Source of the DNA: Darksidea phi
Taxonomy: Eukaryota > Ascomycota > Dothideomycetes > Pleosporales > Lentitheciaceae
Reading direction: 5' to 3'
Length of the DNA stretch: 64,000 nt
Assembly (NCBI GenBank): GCA_030770425.1
Contig: JASJFT010000081.1
Coordinates: forward strand, 124,001 to 188,000
In this document: positions 56,837 to 64,000 of the stretch, piece by piece
Numbering within the stretch: position 1 is the first letter of the stretch
Layout: each line of letters starts with the position of its first letter
Notes under the pieces: generated by a model
Told to the model about the DNA's origin: nothing
The model's database searches: none
What the model saw: only the letters and a program-made list of their open reading frames with translations
Position numbers and translations under genes: made by a program

Positions 56837-58426
56837 TCAAAAACAAAACCAAGTTCCAATCCTCTTGCCTTTGCCCTTCCAGCCCTTCTCCTCCGGCTCT
56901 AGATCATCCTTCGTATATACATCGGTCTCCAAATCCATTTCACTTGCCTTCCTAAGCTTCGTCTTCTTAATGAGTTTCCACGCGACAATCATGAGCACGA
57001 AAATCGGTAACTCGAGGTAGTAGCTGATAAAATCAACGGCGGAGAACTCGGGGCTGAACGAACTCCAACCTTGGACGAGTACGATGAAAATGTTCAACGA
57101 CACGCAGAGGACGGGACCCCATGGATACGTCCAGTTGCGGAAGGGGAGGAGGTGCTCTTTGCCTTGGGCTTTGAGACCGGCGCGGAAGCGTAGAGATGCG
57201 ATGCCAATGCATATCCAGCTCAGTTGGTTCGAAACACCGACGATGTTTTGCAGCCACGTCCAAAGTTGGCCGGATCCCGCGAATGACAGAGAAAAGAGTA
57301 CAATAGACACCACACCCGTCGTAACGACTGCTACCCATGGGACCTGGTAACGCGTCAATTTGGCGAAGACTTTCGGAGCGTGGCGGTTCGTGCCGAGCGT
57401 GTAGAGTAAGCGGGTTCCAGCGTACAACGCGTGATTGCCAGCGGAAACAACGCTCGTCAAGACAACAGCGTTGACGTATGAGCCGGCAGCCTTGGAGCCG
57501 GCCATCTGGAAAGCAATGGTGAATGGAGAGGCCCGACTGGACTTTGTGTTCAGACCGGGGTAGTCGTAGGGAATATTGAGGCCGATCATGAGTGCCGATA
57601 GGATGTAGAACAACAAGATGCGCCAGAAGACGTTCCTGACCACGCGCGGAAGAACACGTGCCGGGTCGCGCGTTTCGCCCGCGGTGATGGCGATGGACTC
57701 GGTGCCGCCGTAAGCGAATGAAGCCGTTACGAAGACGGATGCGAAGCCGCCGATGCCGCCGACGAACGGAGCGTCGCCTTGAGTCCAGAATTTCCCGCCG
57801 ATGTATCCATAGCCGTTGTTTCCACCAGCATTCACCGCGATGCTCAAGATGATGAAGATGATGATGGTCACCACTTTGAGCAGACTCAACCAATACTCCA
57901 GCTCACCGTACGCTTTCACGTTGATGATGTTTGCGAGCATGATCAGCACCCAGACGATGATTCCAAGAGCATACCAGGGAAAGTCGTCTGTCCAGTACTG
58001 CACCAGCAGCTGCAGCGCCACCAGATCTGCCGCCGTCGAGACTGCATCGTTAAACCAGTAGTTCCACGTCAACGCGAAGCCAAACGCGTCGTCAACATAG
58101 CGGCCCGCGAATGTGCAAAAGGATCCAGCGACGGGAACGAACGCAGCCATCTCGCCCAGCGAAAGCATCGTAACAAAAACGATGCCGCCAACGATGGCGT
58201 AGCAGAGCAGAAGCGACGCTGGACCACCCGTTGCCAGGGCTTTTCCGGTGCCGAGGAAGAGCCCAGTACCAATAGTTCCCCCGATGGCAATCATTTGGAC
58301 CTGGCGTGCCGAGAGTGAGCGGCGTAGGCGGTCCTCGTTGATGATATGCTCATCATGGTTGCGATCCAAAGGGGCCGGCGAGCCGTCGTTGCCGTATGCG
58401 CTTTTCTCCAGGTCGGTAGTGGCCAT
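56837..58426 (-). CDS. Amino-acid permease (AAT/YAT family, GAP1/DIP5-like)
   Basis: One exon, 529 aa, the usual length. After a short hydrophilic N-terminus comes LRRSLSARQVQMIAIGGTIG, the family signature at TM1 (GGTIGTGLFLGTG). Further hallmarks are PVAGSFCTFAGRYVDDAFGF, NYWFNDAVSTAADLVALQLL, SFAYGGTESIAITAGETRDP and SAGNHALYAGTRLLYTLG. Twelve membrane spans are expected. It imports amino acids with protons at the plasma membrane. The C-terminus has acidic and lysine-rich text (DLETDVYTKDDLEPEEKGWK), the kind of tail that is ubiquitinated for turnover. Intronless, unlike most neighbours. Confidence 0.93.
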   Translation of the reverse strand: MATTDLEKSAYGNDGSPAPLDRNHDEHIINEDRLRRSLSARQVQMIAIGGTIGTGLFLGTGKALATGGPASLLLCYAIVGGIVFVTMLSLGEMAAFVPVAGSFCTFAGRYVDDAFGFALTWNYWFNDAVSTAADLVALQLLVQYWTDDFPWYALGIIVWVLIMLANIINVKAYGELEYWLSLLKVVTIIIFIILSIAVNAGGNNGYGYIGGKFWTQGDAPFVGGIGGFASVFVTASFAYGGTESIAITAGETRDPARVLPRVVRNVFWRILLFYILSALMIGLNIPYDYPGLNTKSSRASPFTIAFQMAGSKAAGSYVNAVVLTSVVSAGNHALYAGTRLLYTLGTNRHAPKVFAKLTRYQVPWVAVVTTGVVSIVLFSLSFAGSGQLWTWLQNIVGVSNQLSWICIGIASLRFRAGLKAQGKEHLLPFRNWTYPWGPVLCVSLNIFIVLVQGWSSFSPEFSAVDFISYYLELPIFVLMIVAWKLIKKTKLRKASEMDLETDVYTKDDLEPEEKGWKGKGKRIGTWFCF

Positions 58427-58984
58427 GGCGTCCCAGGTGCGACGGGCTGTGGAAATGGTGAATCCAAGCAGCGAAGAGTTCTGGGCAGCGCGAAGGTTTT
58501 CATGGCAAAGCTTAGAGACCTTCCGGTAATGGACTGCAACATAGCACGCAATATCGCCGGGGAAAGATTGGCCGCTCTTTTCTGCGCTAGCCGTGATGGG
58601 TTAGCCGCTTATCCCCCGTACAGCAGTCATCTCATGTCCCACTTGTGCGTGCACAACGCAATCAAGCCTCGAACCCCCAAACGCTTCCCGCGTCCGCTTT
58701 CGCTTTGCATCAATTCCTGAACCGACGCATTAACTGCTACGCCCTTTGCTCTTACCGGTCCTGGCGCGGCAAACTTGGCCATTCGCCACGAGCGTGTGGT
58801 AGAGCGCTGCCTAATCGGCCGTCTGCACTTAAAATCAGCAACAATGTCAACCATCATCACATCGCATTATTCAAGACACTCCTTATGCCAAAGCCGAGAA
58901 CTTGTAGCCATTCACTCACCGTCGAAGTTTCCGGTAGTGTTTTTACGATCTCTCGTCAGCCGTCACCGCTCGAGAAACATCGCC
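58427..58984. promoter_or_regulatory. Divergent promoter between permease and RVT genes
   Basis: 558 bases lie between the permease start (58426, minus) and the preferred RVT start (58985, plus). The RVT frame is open back to an ATG at 58775, so part of this region could be translated in a longer form. Confidence 0.45.
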
Positions 58985-61696
58985 ATGGCCTCTCCCGCCC
59001 TCTCAACCCTCCGCCACGTCACCGAACGCAAGCTAGGCAAGCTTGCCCATCACCGCACCAAATTCGAGACGGACAAGAAAGCCATTCTCGTCAATGTGGC
59101 ATCGGTGCCTACTCATCTTGAAAAGTTGGAGGTACTGCTGAAAGGCTTCGAGCGTCACGGGATAACACCCAAACAAGCAGACCTCTCCCTGTCGAACTTG
59201 GAGCGCTTCATCCATCAAGCAAAACGCGACTCCTCTGTTTCGGGGCTGCTTCTTCGCGACTGGCAATCGAAGCTGGAGCATGAACTGGATGTTGCTAGCG
59301 TTAAATATGAGTATGCGGCCTTGTTCGGGAAGCTCGTCATGGATTGGATCAACAATCCCAATACAACATCAACGACATCGATCGATAGCCCTGCTAGCAG
59401 TGGCTCAGACACCGCGATGGGCGAAAGGTTTGACAGGATCGGACGTAAGGAGATGCGCGAGCAGCGCAAGGAGTGGGAGAGCTATGTCTTCACCAAGAAG
59501 CAGGTAGACGGAAGTAGAATTGAGGCCTACCTAAACGAGATCTTCGGCACGACTTTGCAAGCAAAAAAGATCAAAAAGTCCCCTCTCCAGGACTTACGAG
59601 ACTCGATGAAGAACGTTATGGATTTCAGGTCGGACCTGCAGACACCGAAGCAGAAAGATGAATTCCACGGAAATTCAAGTGTCATCAAGGGAGAACACGA
59701 AAACCGCTTCACAGTCAAAAAGCTCAAATCCTGCATTTCGGGCATTCTCCATTCCGATTTGCTCGCGGGCAGCAAGCGCGAGGCGCTCGCTGATTTGCAA
59801 AATCAGCCGGCAGTGCTGAGTGAGCTTGCAGATGTTCTGAACATGGATTTGGACGCGTTAGACGAGTGGCAGTGGGACCCTGCACCGGTCCCGCTTCATA
59901 TGAGGCGGCAGCTTAACGGCAAGTACCGCGTCTACATGGACGAAGAAATACATCAGGCGATTCTGCTCTACTTCATCGGAAAAACTTGGGCCGTGGCACT
60001 GAAAAAAGCATTTACCACCTTCTACCACTCTGGCGCATGGCTCCAAACACCCCATCGATCAATGAGCAGGAAAGCACGCGCGCGACGGGAGTACTTTGTC
60101 CCCAATAGTACGGCCATCTCTTCATCAGTTCGGAACTCTAGGCGTGAAGCGTACCAGGGAACTTATTTCATGACACAGTTGCCGGAGAACGACTTCATGG
60201 ATGATCGCAGCTATGACGCTGAGGAACAAGGCGAACGTCATGCGTCATCGACGCAGTCACACCTAGCAACAAAGCAATCAATGCTGCGTCTAGTGACGGC
60301 AGAAATGCTGCTGAACACCAAGATATACGGAGAATTTCTAGTCATACAATCCGACTTCAAATCGTTCGGCCCATCGCTTTCTCACGACACCATCTTCGCC
60401 GTTTTAAAATTCTTCGGTGTCCCGGGGAAGTGGCTGCGCTTTTTCAAGAAGTTTCTTGAAGCACCAGTGGTTTTTGCGCAAGATGGGCCCGGGGCTCAAG
60501 TACAGACTCGCGCATGCGGTATCCCAATGTCTCATGTCCTTAGTGATGCGCTTAGCGAAGCAGTGCTCTTCTGTCTCGATTTTGCGGTCAACAAGAGGAC
60601 GCAGGGTGCGAACATCTACCGTTTCCACGACGATCTATGGTTCTGGGGCCAAGAATCAAGCTGCATTCAGGCCTGGAATGCCCTACAGGAGTTCTCGGGT
60701 GTCATGGGTCTAGCGTTGAACGAGAAAAAGACCGGGGCAGCGCTTGTGGTTGCGGATGAGGCTAAAGCTCGACCGCTTCCGCCCGCCCTACCACAAGGTA
60801 AAATTAAGTGGGGCTTCCTGGACTTGGATGTAGCGGCTGGGCGCTGGGTTGTCGACCGGACTCAAGTTGACGAGCACATTGAAGAACTCCGACGTCAGCT
60901 GGGAGCATGCCGTAGCGTCATGGCCTGGGTTCAAGCCTGGAACACCTACGTCAGCCGATTTTTCGGTACCAACCTCGGGCAGCCAGCGAACTGCTTCGGT
61001 CGGCAGCACAACGATCTGATCATCGCTACATTTGAACACATCCAACGGAGTCTATTCGCAGACGCAGGCGCAGTCAATGTTACAGATTATCTACGCACCA
61101 TGCTCAAGGAGCGGTTTTATACGAAAGACTTCGTTCCAGATGGCTTTTTCTACTTCCCCGTCGAGCTTGGGGGTCTAGGACTACGCAACCCGCTCATCAC
61201 CGCATTTTCGACATACAGGTTGTCGTACAGCAATGCTGGTGAACCCATCGACCGGGCTTTTGATGAGGAGCAAGAAGCGTACGAGCGGTCCAAGGAGGCG
61301 TGGGAGTCGGGAGACCATAGGCCCAAGCGCGCAAAACATGCTGCAAAAGAATCTGACATAGATCTCGAAGCTGACGAGCCCTTCATGACCTTTGAAGAGT
61401 TCACTCGCTACAGGGAAGAAGTGTCAGCCCCACTGCAGAATGCTTACACGATTCTGATGCAGACTACGTCGGAGGAATGGATCGATACCCCTGGTACTGT
61501 CTCAAGCGCGCTGTACGAGAACTCACTCGAAGACACGGCAGAGAAGATGTCGTATTGGCGATGGATCTGCAATCTCTATGCTGATGATATCAAGCAGCGC
61601 TTTGGTGGTGAGGGTACGCAGCTGGGAGAGCGCAGTTTACTGCCTGTTGGGTTGCTAGATGTTCTCAAGAGTGAGAAGGTTCGCTGGGAGGGCTAG
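58985..61696 (+). CDS. rvt: Cellular reverse transcriptase-related protein (RVT)
   Basis: A single exon of 903 aa from the ATG at 58985 (CGCCATGGCC, strong context); an in-frame ATG at 58775 would add 70 residues without obvious domains. Reverse-transcriptase motifs: motif A, FLVIQSDFKSF, with D457; motif B-like, GIPMSHVLSDALSEAVLF; motif C, YRFHDDLWFWG, with D549 and D550 (HDD where most RTs have YxDD); and NEKKTGAAL after it. The long coiled N-terminus (about 1-300), the lack of endonuclease, RNase H or gag, and the absence of flanking repeats match RVT. RVT is a domesticated RT family conserved in fungi and known from rotifers, bacteria and others, with polymerase activity but unknown biological role. 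The C-terminus has an acidic/basic helical region (EEQEAYERSKEAWESGDH). The frame is intact and no RIP stop is seen. Confidence 0.88.
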   Translation: MASPALSTLRHVTERKLGKLAHHRTKFETDKKAILVNVASVPTHLEKLEVLLKGFERHGITPKQADLSLSNLERFIHQAKRDSSVSGLLLRDWQSKLEHELDVASVKYEYAALFGKLVMDWINNPNTTSTTSIDSPASSGSDTAMGERFDRIGRKEMREQRKEWESYVFTKKQVDGSRIEAYLNEIFGTTLQAKKIKKSPLQDLRDSMKNVMDFRSDLQTPKQKDEFHGNSSVIKGEHENRFTVKKLKSCISGILHSDLLAGSKREALADLQNQPAVLSELADVLNMDLDALDEWQWDPAPVPLHMRRQLNGKYRVYMDEEIHQAILLYFIGKTWAVALKKAFTTFYHSGAWLQTPHRSMSRKARARREYFVPNSTAISSSVRNSRREAYQGTYFMTQLPENDFMDDRSYDAEEQGERHASSTQSHLATKQSMLRLVTAEMLLNTKIYGEFLVIQSDFKSFGPSLSHDTIFAVLKFFGVPGKWLRFFKKFLEAPVVFAQDGPGAQVQTRACGIPMSHVLSDALSEAVLFCLDFAVNKRTQGANIYRFHDDLWFWGQESSCIQAWNALQEFSGVMGLALNEKKTGAALVVADEAKARPLPPALPQGKIKWGFLDLDVAAGRWVVDRTQVDEHIEELRRQLGACRSVMAWVQAWNTYVSRFFGTNLGQPANCFGRQHNDLIIATFEHIQRSLFADAGAVNVTDYLRTMLKERFYTKDFVPDGFFYFPVELGGLGLRNPLITAFSTYRLSYSNAGEPIDRAFDEEQEAYERSKEAWESGDHRPKRAKHAAKESDIDLEADEPFMTFEEFTRYREEVSAPLQNAYTILMQTTSEEWIDTPGTVSSALYENSLEDTAEKMSYWRWICNLYADDIKQRFGGEGTQLGERSLLPVGLLDVLKSEKVRWEG

Positions 61697-62502
61697 TTCG
61701 TGAGAGAAGGGCTGAAGGCATGCACCCACAGCCTCATGTTGGGCATCATGCTCTCCGAGGCTTAACTTTGTACATTTGTAACGTATTGTAGACTACAGAT
61801 ACCCCGCTTTACGGCTCATTATACAATTTAAACACTCTCCTCTTTATCCTAATGGAACCTCTTTATTCCAACTGGGTGGAATTAATTACGTAATATCTCA
61901 AAAGCCTTCGATAGAAATTAGCAAAAGCACTCCTTACAATTCAATAAAGACTTTCTTCTTCCTACACAATGAAAGAACAGTGAAATAGGTACTGAACAGT
62001 ACTACGAGAAGGTTATAAAGTCTTGGAAAAAATGAGTATATAAACACTATCGATCTTGATTGCTCGATATCAGGCAACCAACAAGGGCACTAGAAGAACG
62101 CTATCAATTGTACCAACAACCACAAGGCGTACTAGTAACACTGGTTTGTTTTTACGCATTTTTCATCTCCTCACATCGATTCTACTGATCACGTCAGTGG
62201 GTAATATTCTACTCATAATTATCATATCGCTTTCCTAACTGCGAGGTAAGAAAGCGCAAAGATAAAGGCGAACCCGTGAACTCTGGGTAGATTGCGGCCC
62301 AATATCACCTGCCCGGCAACTAGTCACTTAGTGTTGCAAAGCTTGCTGTCCTATTAACCGAGAATTGAGCTGCGCTCGTTCTGCTCTTTTCCATACACAC
62401 CATAGCTGCTCCTGCGCCACTCCTCTCCTCCACCTCCCAGCCTACGGCGGGCTACGTTTTCGGACTCGGTAACCTCTCAAGCGGAAAATCAATCGGCTCA
62501 TC
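61697..62502. other. AT-rich spacer and promoter of the F-box gene
   Basis: No coding frame supported. A pyrimidine-rich leader (CTCCTCCACCTCCCAGCC) lies within 100 bases of the start at 62503. Confidence 0.45.
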
Positions 62503-64000
62503 ATGGCGTCTTTTGCGAGCCTCCCAGTCGAGCTCTTCGAGCCTATAATGGCTGATATTTCTCGGGCCGACATGTCTAGATTATCTAGGACATGTAAAGC
62601 CCTTCACTCCACTCTGATGCCTGTTCTTTTTCGAAAAGTCACTATTACCTGGGACTATGAATCGCAAGTCGGCCCGCCTATTGTTGGTCTCATCCAAATG
62701 CTCCTAGGGAACCCTTCGGTCGCTTCCCACGTCCAAGAATTAGAATTAGAGACTCGAGGTTACTACGAAGCATTTATTGATGGCAAACACGAGAAAGACA
62801 GGGATTACTATATATTACCCGAGAATGATCGTGATCTTCAATTTCCCAAGGATGGCCTTCTGCCATTTCATCTCCATGCCCTTCGGGATGAGGAGAGGGC
62901 GCTGCTTCAGCAGGCTCTAGAAACATGTGGGACGATCCGAAGCGCGCATTGGAAAAATTACAACATGGAGAAAGCGGATCTGGATATCGCTATCGCGGTC
63001 CTGCTCTCCTTGTGCAGCATCAAAATCGAATCGTTGACCGTGGACGTCTTGGTTCTTCTGCATAGCGACTGCTTGTCCGCATTCCTCAGGGACACTTCTC
63101 CCAAATTTTCCCGACTGACGCATGTTTCCGTGGTCTATGGAGCCATGAATAACCCTCTGAATGATCTCGAGCCTGAATTCTTTCCTCACAATCGTTACGA
63201 CCGTTTGCTGCCTCTGGATTATCTCGCGCTTGAAAACTTTCCTCGTCACGCCCATATGCTGCCTCTCCAATTCCCAGCTCTCCAAACTCTAGAGCTAGCC
63301 CTTTTCCCCGATCTCAGTTTTCGACGAGCTATCACGGGGTATCGGCCCGGGTGGGGGGGGCCTTATGAAACGTCCAGGCCCTGGCCGCACCCTCCATCAT
63401 CCGTGGCAGCCAACCTCATCACTTTACGATTTATGCCAACGTTGGCCTCTTCGAAGACGATACAATATTTCCTTCAGCACACTCCAAACCTTACCACGCT
63501 GGAAATTGATTTCCTTTATCCCGGGTCCAAATTATGGTTCGACTGCGACGTCCTCGGCAAGGCACTGCATCCTCTTCGACGTACACTAAAGCACTTATCA
63601 ATTAGATTTGAAGTGCTCGGCGAAGATCCAGATCCAGAAAATCGCGCACCTGTCTTCTGGGGCAGTCTAGGCAGCTTGCGCGACTTCGAAGTACTCACCA
63701 CTCTAGATACTTCTTTTGCCATGCTCTACGGTGAAGTGAAACGAGTCAATAAACCGCTTCTCAAAGACCTACTACCTCCGCATCTAGAGAGCCTCAGTAT
63801 CCGCGATGACCTCTTCGATTTTAGGAATGCCTTCATTTTTGGTTTTGGAGGCCCGCCCACGCTCAAGGTTCTGAGGAAATTCTTCACCGGGGAGAGATCG
63901 GATCGGGAGCATTCTTATGAATCGGAGGAGGAGGATGAGGATGAGGATTGGGCATCGGACGAGGAGGATGAGGATGATGATGAGGATTGGGCATCGGACG
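62503..64000 (+). CDS. F-box protein, C-terminus beyond the window
   Basis: ATG at 62503 opens a frame uninterrupted to the right edge (499 codons). The N-terminal F-box reads LPVELFEPIMADISRADMSR then LSRTCKALHSTLMPVLFRKV, the usual LPxEL..I...L....L..LS.TCK.L......LF pattern that binds Skp1 in SCF ubiquitin ligases. The following 400 residues have leucine-rich-repeat-like spacing (FPALQTLELALFPDL, TPNLTTLEIDFLYPG, LRRTLKHLSIRF, LPPHLESLSIRDDL), a probable substrate-binding surface. The end enters an acidic repeat (SEEEDEDEDWASDEEDEDDD). The gene is complete at the 5' end only. Confidence 0.8.
   Translation, partial: MASFASLPVELFEPIMADISRADMSRLSRTCKALHSTLMPVLFRKVTITWDYESQVGPPIVGLIQMLLGNPSVASHVQELELETRGYYEAFIDGKHEKDRDYYILPENDRDLQFPKDGLLPFHLHALRDEERALLQQALETCGTIRSAHWKNYNMEKADLDIAIAVLLSLCSIKIESLTVDVLVLLHSDCLSAFLRDTSPKFSRLTHVSVVYGAMNNPLNDLEPEFFPHNRYDRLLPLDYLALENFPRHAHMLPLQFPALQTLELALFPDLSFRRAITGYRPGWGGPYETSRPWPHPPSSVAANLITLRFMPTLASSKTIQYFLQHTPNLTTLEIDFLYPGSKLWFDCDVLGKALHPLRRTLKHLSIRFEVLGEDPDPENRAPVFWGSLGSLRDFEVLTTLDTSFAMLYGEVKRVNKPLLKDLLPPHLESLSIRDDLFDFRNAFIFGFGGPPTLKVLRKFFTGERSDREHSYESEEEDEDEDWASDEEDEDDDEDWASD
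63922..63999 (+). repeat. 39-base coding tandem repeat at the window edge
   Basis: Two units of 39 bases (13 codons) each end GATGAGGATTGGGCATCGGAC. They encode acidic blocks ending DEDWASD in the F-box gene. The array probably continues past base 64000; the next base already starts another unit (G). Confidence 0.75.

Noticed and set aside
57033..57893. 286-codon frame antiparallel or overlapping within the permease gene
   Set aside because: It lies in another frame of a well-supported permease and has Arg/His-rich shadow composition.

Overview
The window is nuclear DNA of a filamentous ascomycete (Pezizomycotina; a Dothideomycete is my best guess, from gene content only). Genes are spaced and on both strands. 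Many carry short introns (about 47-80 nt) with GTAAGT/GTATGT-type donors, CTAAT/CTAAC branch points and YAG acceptors. There is a large secreted-enzyme complement, plus fungus-specific families (DUF1996, Cip1-like, HET, F-box, RVT). No rRNA, tRNA or CRISPR was recognised.

Layout. 0-13 kb: a decayed HET gene, a secreted metallophosphoesterase, a CE1-type feruloyl esterase, a GH5 cellulase, and several broken frames including a methyltransferase remnant. 13-16 kb: a multi-exon MFS transporter with an in-frame stop, followed directly by copy 1 of a dispersed repeat of about 200 bp. 16.7-25.6 kb: a block of four intact genes without recognisable domains, mostly low-complexity and nuclear-looking. 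26-33 kb: repeat copies 2 and 3, a Cip1-like lyase, a DUF1996 protein and a histidine-brace LPMO-like protein, with one stop-interrupted gene among them. 34-40.4 kb: a HAD phosphatase, a secreted choice-of-anchor B protein and an M28 aminopeptidase with PA domain. 40.4-46.5 kb: gene-poor, with a second dispersed repeat in inverted copies, repeat copy 4 and only weak ORFs. 46.5-64 kb: a D-2-hydroxyacid dehydrogenase, ankyrin debris, a GH13 maltase, a membrane protein, two small unknown genes, an amino-acid permease, a domesticated cellular reverse transcriptase (RVT), and an F-box protein running off the right edge.

How it fits together. The secreted set (feruloyl esterase, GH5, Cip1-like, DUF1996, LPMO-like, aminopeptidase, phosphoesterase), with the intracellular maltase and amino-acid permease, fits a plant-biomass-degrading or plant-associated life. 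They are scattered and do not form one cluster. Several pseudogenes are broken by CAA/CAG to TAA/TAG changes, the signature of repeat-induced point mutation (RIP). The most notable gene is the intact RVT at 58985-61696: a cellular, non-mobile reverse transcriptase with all three catalytic aspartates. Two intron-containing features with short or window-edge reading frames, a three-exon 83-aa gene at 55882-56242 and the truncated F-box gene at 62503-64000, were found by reading the sequence directly. All splice models are my own reading and have not been tested against transcripts.
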